From RAM1 sp943372585 (lineage in GTDB: Bacteria; Pseudomonadota; Gammaproteobacteria; Burkholderiales; Burkholderiaceae_C): DNA of 5,683 nucleotides. Shown here piece after piece: positions 1-5,671 of this stretch. Below the pieces are notes generated by a model. It saw only the letters and a program-made list of their open reading frames with translations. It did not search any database and was not told where the DNA came from. The stretch spans positions 1 through 5,683 of the forward strand of contig CALRZF020000263.1 of NCBI GenBank assembly GCA_943372585.1. Reading direction: 5' to 3'. The position numbers and the translations under genes are program-made. Numbering within the stretch: position 1 is the first letter of the stretch; every line of letters begins with the position of its first letter.

Positions 1-672
1 GACGACGCCGACATTGACGACGCGGTCAACGGCGCCGCATTTGGCTGCTTTGCCAACAGCGGGCAGATCTGCATGAGCACCGAACGCATCATCGTGGACC
101 AGAAGATTGCCGACGAATTTGTGAAGCGCTTTGCCGACAAGGCCCGCAACCTGCCCGTGGGCGATCCGCGCAAGCCCGACCCTGTGGTGCTGGGCAGCGT
201 GATCGGCATGAGCACGGTGGAGCACTGCAACGCGCTGATCGACGACGCGCTGGCCAAGGGCGCCAAGCTGCTGTGCGGCGGCAAGAGCGACACCACGCTG
301 ATGCCCGCCACGCTGCTGGACCATGTGACGCCGGCCATGCGCATCTACCACGAGGAAACCTTCGGCCCGGTGAAGGCCATCGTGCGCGTGCGCAACACCG
401 AAGAAGCCATTGCCTGCGCGAATGACAACGAATACGGCCTGTCGGCGGCCGTGTTCGGCAAGGACATTGCGCGGGCCTTCAATGTGGCGCGCAAGATCGA
501 CAGCGGCATCTGCCACGTGAACGCGCCCACGGTGCACGACGAAGCGCAAATGCCGTTCGGTGGCGTCAAGGGCTCGGGCATCGGCCGCTTCGGCGGCAAG
601 GCAGGCATTGCCGAATTTACGGAGCTGCGCTGGGTGACGGTGCAGACGACGCCGCGGCACTATCCGTTCTGA
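1..672 (+). CDS. NAD(P)-dependent aldehyde dehydrogenase (vanillin/benzaldehyde type), 5'-truncated
   Basis: The reading frame is open from base 1, so the N-terminal part lies outside the window; 223 residues remain. The family oxidises aldehydes to carboxylic acids with NAD(P)+. The catalytic cysteine is visible in the motif GQICMSTER (Cys codon 70-72), so the upstream missing part would hold most of the Rossmann cofactor domain. Downstream, HEETFGPV (codons from 349) is the E-x-F-G-P element that contacts the nicotinamide ribose. The C-terminal PFGGVKGSGIGRFGG stretch is the usual end of the catalytic domain. The wording around the Cys (ICMSTERIIV) and the ending resemble vanillin, benzaldehyde or salicylaldehyde dehydrogenases, which suggests aromatic aldehyde catabolism, but substrate cannot be fixed from this fragment. 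An ATG at 73 sits directly after the catalytic Cys and is not the true start. The stop overlaps the convergent small gene by 13 nt. Confidence 0.93.
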   Translation, partial: DDADIDDAVNGAAFGCFANSGQICMSTERIIVDQKIADEFVKRFADKARNLPVGDPRKPDPVVLGSVIGMSTVEHCNALIDDALAKGAKLLCGGKSDTTLMPATLLDHVTPAMRIYHEETFGPVKAIVRVRNTEEAIACANDNEYGLSAAVFGKDIARAFNVARKIDSGICHVNAPTVHDEAQMPFGGVKGSGIGRFGGKAGIAEFTELRWVTVQTTPRHYPF

Positions 673-929
673 AACACTGGCGCGGTGAGGTGTTCCAGCC
701 TCATCAGGTAGTGCATCGCGTGCGGCGCATCCACGCCGCACATCTCTGCCGATGGCATCAGCTGTGAGCACACGGCGGGCCGGCCGGCCTGCCCAAAAAT
801 GAGGCATCGGTTGTCATCCGCCAGCTGCACGCAGCGCACACCCGCCGGCTTGCCCTGCGGCATGCCGGGGATGGGCGAGCTGATGGACGGGGCGATGCAG
901 CAGGCGCCGCAGCCGGGGCGGCAGTCCAT
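660..929 (-). CDS. YkgJ family cysteine-cluster protein
   Basis: This 89-residue protein opens with a dense cysteine motif, C3-x3-C7-x2-C10-C11, followed by C33, C42, C54 and C64. That is the layout of the YkgJ (formerly UPF0153) family, thought to bind zinc or an iron-sulfur centre; no biochemical role is well established. The start codon lies 5 nt beyond the stop of the upstream FMN reductase gene on the same strand, so the two are probably cotranscribed and translated in sequence. No strong Shine-Dalgarno sequence is visible before this ATG, which fits coupling. The 3' end runs 13 nt into the convergent aldehyde dehydrogenase gene, leaving no room for a separate terminator. No signal peptide or membrane segment is seen, so a cytoplasmic location is expected. 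Family assignment is firm; function is unknown. Confidence 0.88.
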   Translation of the reverse strand: MDCRPGCGACCIAPSISSPIPGMPQGKPAGVRCVQLADDNRCLIFGQAGRPAVCSQLMPSAEMCGVDAPHAMHYLMRLEHLTAPVFQNG

Positions 930-934
930 GGCGC

Positions 935-1516
935 TCAGGCCGTGCTCAAGCGCCCGGCTGCCCAGAGTACTTGGTCGATCACGGCCCGCACGCTTTTCTG
1001 CGCGCGTTCTTCCTTCAGGCTGCCGTTGTCGTCAAACGCATCACCCGCGCGGCCCAGCGCAAAGTTTTTGGGTGCCAGCCAGCATTCCAGGTTGATCAGC
1101 AGCGGTGCCAGGTGGCTCTGCGAACGCAGGCCGCCCAACGCGCCCGGGGACGCGCTCAGCACCCCCACGACCTTGCCGCGTGTGGATTTGAAGCCGTCCG
1201 TCCACTCCGGGTTGCCCTTGACGGGGCTGGACACCCAGTCCAGCGTGTTCTTGAGCAGGGCGGGGTAGCTGGCGTTGTATTCGGGGGTGCAGATGATGCA
1301 GGCCGGGTGGTCGTGCATCAGCTGCTTCAGGCGCATCACGTCGGCGGGCGTGCCCTGCGCCTCGAGGTCGGCGTTGTACATGGGCACGTCGAAATCGGCG
1401 AGTTCGATGTGGGTGACGTCTGCACCGCTGGCTGTGGCCATGGCGGCGGTCGCGCGGGCCAGTTTGCGGTTGAAGGAGTTCTGGCGGGTGCTGCCCGCAA
1501 AGACGAGAAGTTTCAT
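935..1516 (-). CDS. NAD(P)H-dependent FMN reductase, flavodoxin-like fold
   Basis: The 193-residue product has the single-domain layout of the NADPH-dependent FMN reductase family (SsuE, ChrR, azoreductase-type proteins), which transfers electrons from NAD(P)H to flavin, quinones or other acceptors. The N-terminal beta strand and phosphate loop read LLVFAGSTRQNSFN (residues 3-16), the FMN phosphate-binding site. TPEYNASYPALLKNTLDW (77-94) is the family hallmark contacting the isoalloxazine ring, and SASPGALGGLRS (121-132) is the third flavin-binding loop. Length is normal and there is no signal peptide. The ATG at 1514-1516 is preceded by a GGGG run a few bases upstream as a modest ribosome-binding site. 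The gene is divergent from the toxin-antitoxin pair and is followed after 5 nt by the cysteine-cluster gene. The physiological acceptor (quinone, chromate, flavin for a monooxygenase) cannot be told from sequence. Confidence 0.92.
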   Translation of the reverse strand: MKLLVFAGSTRQNSFNRKLARATAAMATASGADVTHIELADFDVPMYNADLEAQGTPADVMRLKQLMHDHPACIICTPEYNASYPALLKNTLDWVSSPVKGNPEWTDGFKSTRGKVVGVLSASPGALGGLRSQSHLAPLLINLECWLAPKNFALGRAGDAFDDNGSLKEERAQKSVRAVIDQVLWAAGRLSTA

Positions 1517-1574
1517 GGCCCCGATTGCAACACAGGGCGGCGCAGGATTTCTGCGGTCTTTTCAGGCCCAAGGT

Positions 1575-1580
1575 TAAAAT
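1575..1580 (+). promoter_or_regulatory. Possible -10 box for the toxin-antitoxin operon
   Basis: TAAAAT matches the sigma-70 -10 consensus at five of six positions and sits in the only AT-rich patch of the divergent intergenic region. Transcription would start around 1586-1588, inside the inverted repeat, so a repressor bound there would block it. The matching -35 position (about 1552-1557, TGCGGT) is poor, so the promoter is weak, activator-dependent or misplaced. This is inference from sequence only. Confidence 0.35.
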
Positions 1581-1603
1581 GTACAAAACCCCTGATTTGT
1601 ACA
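1580..1603. promoter_or_regulatory. Putative antitoxin operator, TGTACA-type inverted repeat
   Basis: A perfect inverted repeat, TGTACAAA (1580-1587), eight-base spacer, TTTGTACA (1596-1603), ends 2 nt before the proposed antitoxin start. Each arm contains the palindromic hexamer TGTACA, and the two hexamers are 18 bp apart centre to centre. TGTACA is the known core recognised by the E. coli YefM antitoxin at its own operator, where two copies are 12 bp apart. Since the next gene encodes a Phd/YefM-family antitoxin, autorepression by antitoxin or antitoxin-toxin complex is the natural reading. The site could also affect the divergent FMN reductase gene. Confidence 0.7.
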
Positions 1604-1605
1604 GA

Positions 1606-1848
1606 ATGCACATCCTGCCTTTGAGTGAATTCCGCGCCAATGCATCCGCCATGCTTGACCTGGTGGCGCAGGGCGAAACCGTGCGCATCATGCGCCACGG
1701 CAAGCCGGTGGCCGACCTGGTGCCCGTACGTGACGAGCTGCCCCTGCGCCAGCCGAGCTGGAAGCAGCCCTTTGACCCGGTGCAGCTGCCGCCTGGCGCG
1801 TCGCTGTCGCAGGCCGTGCTGGACGAGCGCGACGAGGCGACGTGGTGA
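1606..1848 (+). CDS. Type II antitoxin, Phd/YefM family
   Basis: The 80-residue product begins MHILPLSEFRANASAMLDLV and continues with GETVRIMRHGKPVADLVPV, the typical Phd/YefM N-terminal DNA-binding dimer domain (about residues 1-45). The remainder is a hydrophilic C-terminal tail expected to wrap and neutralise the toxin. Two earlier in-frame starts exist: ATG 1579, which has an AAGG 5 nt upstream, and TTG 1525. I chose 1606 because family members usually start right at this strand. In addition, codons 1579-1605 are AT-rich with rare choices (AAA, TTG, AGA) unlike the rest, and they coincide with the inverted-repeat operator. The cost is that 1606 has no clear Shine-Dalgarno sequence, so 1579 (89 residues) remains possible. 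The stop overlaps the toxin GTG in GTGA. The protein likely represses its own promoter through TGTACA sites. Confidence 0.85.
   Translation: MHILPLSEFRANASAMLDLVAQGETVRIMRHGKPVADLVPVRDELPLRQPSWKQPFDPVQLPPGASLSQAVLDERDEATW
1834..1837 (+). promoter_or_regulatory. Ribosome-binding site supporting the toxin GTG start
   Basis: GAGG lies inside the antitoxin 3' end, 7 nt before GTG 1845 and 4 nt before GTG 1842. No comparable site precedes the internal ATG codons at 1893, 1932 or 1935. This favours a start overlapping the antitoxin stop. Confidence 0.5.
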
Positions 1849-2378
1849 CCGCCCGGACCGACGCACGGCCCGTGCGGTATGCCACCGGCGGCATGGCCAC
1901 CCGGGTCACTGCCCGCGACGGCAATCTGCGCATGATGTTTGACGCTTCTGCCTTGACCAAGCGGTATGCGGCAGAGCCGGGGCGTGAGCGCATACTTGCG
2001 CTGTTTGGCGCGGCCGGCGAACTGGTGGTGGCGGCCCATTGCCAGACCGAGGTGGCGTCGGCCCTGCTGCGCCGCCGCCGCGAAGGCGTGCTGCCGCAGG
2101 ATGAATTTGACCGTGTCTGGGGCACCGCCCAACGCGACGTGGCCGACATGACGCGCGTGCCGCTGGACGAGCATGTGGAGCGCTTTGCCTTTGCCGCCAT
2201 GGAGCACGGCCCGCTGCGCGGCATGGACGCGCTGCACATCGGCAGTGCGCTGGTGGCGCGTGTGGATCTGTTTGTGACGGCGGACCGCCGTCAGGCGCAG
2301 GTGGCCCGCGGGCTGGGCCTGCCGACCGAGCTGGTGAATGGCGACCCGATGCCGGGCGCAACTGTGGTGACGATATGA
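1845..2378 (+). CDS. PIN-domain ribonuclease toxin, VapC-like
   Basis: The PIN fold is clear: FDASALTKRY (from residue 32), TEVASALLRRR (from 68), GMDALHIGSAL (from 126) and VTADRRQ (from 144). These supply the four acidic metal-binding residues D33, E69, D128 and D147, all present, so the Mg2+-dependent RNase should be active. VapC toxins cleave tRNA anticodon loops or the 23S sarcin-ricin loop; the target here is unknown. The chosen GTG overlaps the antitoxin stop as GTGA and has GAGG 7 nt upstream, giving 177 residues. This leaves about 30 residues, with no recognisable domain, before the first PIN strand. Start at ATG 1932 or 1935 would give the more usual length of about 147 but lacks a ribosome-binding site. 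The stop overlaps the mnmG start as ATGA, which is unusual for a toxin gene. Confidence 0.87.
   Translation: MTARTDARPVRYATGGMATRVTARDGNLRMMFDASALTKRYAAEPGRERILALFGAAGELVVAAHCQTEVASALLRRRREGVLPQDEFDRVWGTAQRDVADMTRVPLDEHVERFAFAAMEHGPLRGMDALHIGSALVARVDLFVTADRRQAQVARGLGLPTELVNGDPMPGATVVTI
1862..1876 (+). repeat. Short GC-rich inverted repeat at the toxin 5' end
   Basis: CGCACGG-C-CCGTGCG is a perfect 7-bp inverted repeat around one base, followed at 1879-1894 by a second, looser one (ATGCC-N6-GGCAT). In RNA these could fold between the GTG start and the internal ATG codons of the toxin and damp translation. In such GC-rich DNA chance occurrence is also likely. Confidence 0.35.
2366..2370 (+). 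promoter_or_regulatory. Ribosome-binding site of mnmG inside the toxin gene
   Basis: GGTGA, complementary to the anti-Shine-Dalgarno end of 16S rRNA, lies 4 nt before the mnmG ATG and within the last codons of the toxin. It means mnmG translation initiation depends on DNA that also encodes the toxin C-terminus. Confidence 0.5.
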
Positions 2379-4348
2379 ACTACCCCGAAGAATTTGACGT
2401 GATCGTGGTCGGCGGCGGCCACGCCGGGACCGAGGCGGCACTGGCTGCTGCGCGCATGGGTGCCAAGACCCTGCTGCTCTCCCACAACATCGAGACCCTG
2501 GGCCAGATGAGCTGCAACCCCAGCATCGGCGGTATCGGCAAAGGCCACTTGGTGAAAGAGGTGGACGCACTGGGCGGTGCCATGGGCATTGCCACGGACG
2601 AGGGCGGCATCCAGTTCCGCATCCTGAACAGCTCCAAGGGCCCGGCCGTGCGTGCCACCCGGGCACAGGCCGACCGCATTTTGTACAAGGCCGCGATCCG
2701 CCGCCGGCTGGAAAACCAGCCCAACCTCACGCTCTTCCAGCAGGCAGTGGACGACCTGATGGTGGAAGGCGACCGGGTGGTGGGCGCGGTAACGCAGGTG
2801 GGCATCCGCTTTCGCGGCCGGACGGTGGTGCTAACGGCTGGTACTTTCCTGGATGGCAAGATCCATGTGGGGCTGAACAACTATGCGGCCGGCCGGGCAG
2901 GGGATCCGCCGGCGGTGTCGCTGAGCGCGCGGCTCAAGGAGCTGAAGCTGCCGCAGGGCCGGCTGAAAACCGGGACGCCGCCGCGCCTGGACGGCCGCAC
3001 CATCGACTTCAGCCGGTGCACCGAGCAACCCGGCGACGGAATGCCCGGCGGGCTGCCGGGGAACGTCCCCGTGTTCAGCTTCATGGGCAACACGGCCATG
3101 CACCCGCAGCAGATGCCGTGCTGGGTCACCCACACCAATGAGCGCACGCACGAGATCATCCGCTCCGGCTTTGACCGAAGCCCCATGTTCACCGGCAAGA
3201 TTGAGGGCGTGGGCCCGCGCTACTGCCCCAGCGTGGAAGACAAGATCAATCGCTTTGCCGACAAGGACAGCCACCAGATCTTTCTGGAGCCTGAAGGGCT
3301 GACCACTAACGAGTACTACCCCAACGGCATCAGCACCAGCCTGCCGTTTGACATCCAGTACGAGCTGGTCCGGTCGATGAAGGGGCTGGAGAACGCCCAC
3401 ATCCTGCGGCCCGGCTACGCCATTGAGTACGACTACTTTGACCCGCGCTCGCTGAAAAGCAGCTTTGAGACGAAGCAGATCAACGGCCTGTTCTTTGCCG
3501 GGCAGATCAACGGCACCACGGGTTATGAAGAGGCGGCGGCCCAAGGGCTTTTCGCCGGCATCAACGCCGCATTGCAATGCCGGGGTGAACAAGCCTGGCT
3601 GCCCCGGCGCGACGAAGCCTACTTGGGCGTGCTGGTGGACGACCTGATCACCAAGGGCGTGACCGAGCCGTACCGCATGTTCACCAGCCGGGCCGAGTTC
3701 CGCCTGCAACTGCGCGAAGACAACGCCGACATGCGCCTGACCGAAGCCGGGCGCAAGCTGGGGCTGGTGGACGACGCCCGGTGGGACGCCTTCAGCCGCA
3801 AGCGCGATGCTGTTTCACGTGAAACAGCGCGGCTGGCGGCTACTTGGGTCAACCCGCGCAACCTCCCGGCTGCGGAATCCGAGCGGGTGCTGGGCAAGTC
3901 GATTGAGCATGAATACAACCTGGCCGACCTGCTGCGCCGGCCCGATGTGACCTATGCGGGGCTCATGAGCCTGGATGGCGGCAGGTACGCGACACAAGAT
4001 GTTTCACGTGAAACACTGGGCGACCTGGCCGAGCCGGTGATCGAGCAGATCGAGATCGCCGCCAAATACTCCGGCTACATCGACCGCCAGAAGGGCGAGG
4101 TCGAGCGCGCCGCCTATTACGAAAACCTCAAGCTCCCGGCGGAGCTGGACTACACCCAAGTTGCGGCCCTGAGTTTTGAGGTGCGGCAAAAGCTCAACAA
4201 GCACCGGCCTGAAACGCTGGGGCTGGCGTCCCGCATCTCGGGGGTGACCCCGGCGGCCATCTCGCTGTTGCTGGTCCACCTGAAAAAGAGCAAGCTCAAG
4301 GGCTTTGAGGTTCAGCCGGCCAACGACGCGGACAAGGCAGTCGCGTGA
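2375..4348 (+). CDS. mnmG: tRNA uridine-5-carboxymethylaminomethyl(34) synthesis enzyme MnmG
   Basis: MnmG (GidA) works with the GTPase MnmE to place the (carboxymethyl)aminomethyl group on wobble uridine 34 of several tRNAs, using FAD, NADH and methylenetetrahydrofolate. The 657 residues cover the whole family length. Visible are the FAD loop GGGHAGTEA (13-21), the SCNPSIGGIGKG segment with the conserved Cys47, GPRYCPSVEDK with the conserved Cys284, and AGQINGTTGYEEA, the second signature. The C-terminal KLNKHRPETLGLASRISGVTP is the helical part implicated in MnmE contact. The start MNYPEEFDV aligns with the usual N-terminus and has GGTGA 4 nt upstream. It overlaps the toxin stop by 4 nt (ATGA) and its own stop overlaps the rsmG start. 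Two parS sites lie in the coding sequence, each translated as VSRET (480-484 and 543-547). Confidence 0.98.
   Translation: MNYPEEFDVIVVGGGHAGTEAALAAARMGAKTLLLSHNIETLGQMSCNPSIGGIGKGHLVKEVDALGGAMGIATDEGGIQFRILNSSKGPAVRATRAQADRILYKAAIRRRLENQPNLTLFQQAVDDLMVEGDRVVGAVTQVGIRFRGRTVVLTAGTFLDGKIHVGLNNYAAGRAGDPPAVSLSARLKELKLPQGRLKTGTPPRLDGRTIDFSRCTEQPGDGMPGGLPGNVPVFSFMGNTAMHPQQMPCWVTHTNERTHEIIRSGFDRSPMFTGKIEGVGPRYCPSVEDKINRFADKDSHQIFLEPEGLTTNEYYPNGISTSLPFDIQYELVRSMKGLENAHILRPGYAIEYDYFDPRSLKSSFETKQINGLFFAGQINGTTGYEEAAAQGLFAGINAALQCRGEQAWLPRRDEAYLGVLVDDLITKGVTEPYRMFTSRAEFRLQLREDNADMRLTEAGRKLGLVDDARWDAFSRKRDAVSRETARLAATWVNPRNLPAAESERVLGKSIEHEYNLADLLRRPDVTYAGLMSLDGGRYATQDVSRETLGDLAEPVIEQIEIAAKYSGYIDRQKGEVERAAYYENLKLPAELDYTQVAALSFEVRQKLNKHRPETLGLASRISGVTPAAISLLLVHLKKSKLKGFEVQPANDADKAVA
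3811..3826. other. parS centromere-like site 1 (inside mnmG)
   Basis: TGTTTCACGTGAAACA is a perfect 16-bp palindrome and an exact match to the chromosomal parS consensus bound by ParB. ParB loads here, spreads along DNA and recruits SMC and ParA for origin segregation. It is read through in mnmG as A-V-S-R-E-T. Its codons GTT, TCA and CGT are unusual for this GC-rich gene, so the DNA motif, not the protein, appears to be what is constrained. Confidence 0.95.
4000..4015. other. parS centromere-like site 2 (inside mnmG)
   Basis: This is a second identical copy of TGTTTCACGTGAAACA, 189 bp after the first and in the same reading phase, so it again encodes V-S-R-E-T. It sits in a part of MnmG just before the conserved YSGYIDRQ segment, where the protein seems able to tolerate extra residues. 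Confidence 0.95.
4334..4337 (+). promoter_or_regulatory. Ribosome-binding site of rsmG
   Basis: AAGG lies in the last codons of mnmG, 7 nt before GTG 4345 and 10 nt before ATG 4348. It supports initiation at this junction but does not separate the two adjacent start codons. Confidence 0.45.
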
Positions 4349-5004
4349 TGGCGACGACAGAAGGGCGCCCGCTGGAAGCCGGGCTGCGGGATGGCCTGCG
4401 CGAACTGGGCCTCAACCTGACTGATCTTCAGGTCGGTCAGCTGCTGGACTACCTGGGCCTGATCGCCAAATGGACCAAGGTCTACAACCTGACGGCTGTG
4501 CGCGACCCGCAGGAAATGCTGACACATCACCTGCTGGACAGCCTGGCCGCCATTGGCCCGCTGCGCCGCCACAGCCAAGGGCGGCCTGTGAGCTTGCTGG
4601 ATGTTGGGTCCGGCGCCGGCCTGCCCGGCGTGGTGATTGCCATTTGCTGCCCCGAGGTGACCGTGAGCTGCGTGGACACAGTCGCCAAGAAGGCCGCCTT
4701 CATCCAGCAGGTGTCAGCCACCCTGAAGCTGCCCAACCTGAAGGGCATCCACGCCCGCGTGGAAAGCCTGACCGGTCCATTCGACGTCATCAGTTCCCGG
4801 GCCTTTGCCTCGCTGGCAGACTTTGTGAACTGGTCCGGTGGTGCGTTGGGGCAGGGCGGCGTGTGGCTGGCCATGAAGGGGAAACACCCTGCTGACGAGA
4901 TCGCCGCGCTGCCCACAGGCGCGCAGATGTTTCACGTGGAACAGCTCACCGTGCCGGGGTTGGATGCCGAACGTTGCATCGTGTGGCTGAGGCCGGTGGC
5001 GTAA
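4348..5004 (+). CDS. rsmG: 16S rRNA (guanine(527)-N(7))-methyltransferase RsmG
   Basis: RsmG (GidB) methylates N7 of G527 in the 530 loop of 16S rRNA using S-adenosylmethionine; its loss is a known route to low-level streptomycin resistance. The 218 residues match the family length. The SAM-binding loop LLDVGSGAGLPG runs to about residue 94 (D85, G87, G89, G91). The acidic end of strand two is in CVDTVAKKAAF (D110), and ISSRAFASL is the conserved motif near the active site. The N-terminal NLTAVRDPQEMLTHHLLDSL is also diagnostic. I chose ATG 4348, which overlaps the mnmG stop by one base (TGATG). The adjacent GTG at 4345, with better AAGG spacing, would add one residue. A parS variant is read as MFHVEQ (194-199). 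Tight coupling to mnmG is the usual arrangement. Confidence 0.97.
   Translation: MATTEGRPLEAGLRDGLRELGLNLTDLQVGQLLDYLGLIAKWTKVYNLTAVRDPQEMLTHHLLDSLAAIGPLRRHSQGRPVSLLDVGSGAGLPGVVIAICCPEVTVSCVDTVAKKAAFIQQVSATLKLPNLKGIHARVESLTGPFDVISSRAFASLADFVNWSGGALGQGGVWLAMKGKHPADEIAALPTGAQMFHVEQLTVPGLDAERCIVWLRPVA
4928..4943. other. parS centromere-like site 3 (inside rsmG)
   Basis: TGTTTCACGTGGAACA differs from sites 1 and 2 at one position (G for A at base 12). Its complement is TGTTCCACGTGAAACA, a well-known functional parS form from Bacillus subtilis. It lies 928 bp after site 2 and is read in a different frame from the mnmG copies (F-H-V-E rather than V-S-R-E-T). Confidence 0.92.
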
Positions 5005-5050
5005 CGTAAACTCGGTCCCTCACGGCCTCAAGCGCCATCACGGGGGTTTC

Positions 5051-5665
5051 ATGTTCGGCATTGCAGACTACGGCGCTTTTGTCGCCGCGATCATCATTTT
5101 CCTGGCGATCCCGGGCCCTGGTAACCTGGCGCTCATCACGTCGACCAGCAAGGGCGGCATCGCCGGCGGGCTGGGCGCGACATTTGGCGTGATCGCTGGG
5201 GACCAGGTGCTGATGTGGATGGCGGTTGGCGGTGTGGCCGCACTGCTGGTGGCGTACCCTGCGGCATTCCACGCAGTGCAGTGGCTGGGCGCGGCCTATC
5301 TGGCATGGCTTGGTTTCCGGATGCTGACGGCCAAGCCCGGCGCCGCGCCGGTGCTGAACATCCAGCCGCGCCACTATTTCAAGCAGGCGCTGCTGATCAC
5401 GCTGCTCAACCCCAAGGCCATCGTTTTCTACATGGCGTTCTTCCCGCTGTTTGTGGACCCGGCCCGCCACCAGGGTCTGCTGACCTTTGGTGTCATGGCG
5501 CTGACCATCGCGGCGCTGACCTTTGCCTATGGCCTGGGCGCCACGCTGCTCACGCACTTTCTGGCCGAGCGTATGCGCGCCAACCCGGTGGTGGGGCGCG
5601 TGCTGGAAAAAGTGGCCGGTGTCTTCCTCATTGGGTTCGGCGTCAAGCTCGCCCTGACCAAGTAA
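5051..5665 (+). CDS. LysE/RhtB family amino-acid exporter
   Basis: The 204-residue, strongly hydrophobic protein has about six membrane segments (roughly residues 8-26, 41-68, 74-92, 112-134, 142-165 and 180-202), as in the LysE/RhtB translocator superfamily, which exports amino acids or related metabolites by proton antiport. Diagnostic motifs are PGPGNLALI (21-29) at the first helix, the glycine-rich G-x3-G spaced segment around 35-50, and LLNPKAIVFYMAFFP (118-132). ATG 5051 is preceded by a GGGGG run 4 nt upstream. It follows rsmG by 46 nt and precedes the probable parA by 6 nt, so it may share a transcript with one or both. No clear promoter or terminator is seen in 5005-5050. The substrate cannot be assigned from sequence, and no link with chromosome partitioning is known to me. 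Confidence 0.93.
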   Translation: MFGIADYGAFVAAIIIFLAIPGPGNLALITSTSKGGIAGGLGATFGVIAGDQVLMWMAVGGVAALLVAYPAAFHAVQWLGAAYLAWLGFRMLTAKPGAAPVLNIQPRHYFKQALLITLLNPKAIVFYMAFFPLFVDPARHQGLLTFGVMALTIAALTFAYGLGATLLTHFLAERMRANPVVGRVLEKVAGVFLIGFGVKLALTK

Positions 5666-5671
5666 ATCCAG

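Noticed and set aside
514..519. CACGTG core in the aldehyde dehydrogenase gene as a further parS site
   Set aside because: Only the central hexamer and a few flanking bases match; the outer arms (TGTTT / AAACA) are absent.
1525..1605. Antitoxin starting at TTG 1525
   Set aside because: It would add 27 residues not typical of Phd/YefM proteins, uses a weak start codon and would contain the putative promoter and operator.
1041..2666. Long open frame on the minus strand (541 codons)
   Set aside because: It runs antisense across the reductase, toxin-antitoxin and mnmG genes, is full of Arg, His, Pro and Gly runs typical of GC-rich shadow frames, and shows no recognisable domain.
3057..3071. CGGGGA-ACG-TCCCCG inverted repeat as a terminator or regulatory hairpin
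   Set aside because: It is inside conserved mnmG coding sequence, has no following T run, and short GC palindromes are common in such DNA.
2831..3709. Minus-strand open frame of 292 codons opposite mnmG
   Set aside because: The plus strand encodes conserved MnmG motifs throughout, and the antisense product has no recognisable family features.
5005..5050. Promoter or terminator between rsmG and the exporter
   Set aside because: I looked for -35/-10 pairs and hairpin-plus-T-run structures and found none with acceptable spacing.
4946..5557. Minus-strand open frame of 203 codons opposite the exporter gene
   Set aside because: The composition (Gln, His and Arg rich) and lack of motifs mark it as a shadow of the LysE-family gene.
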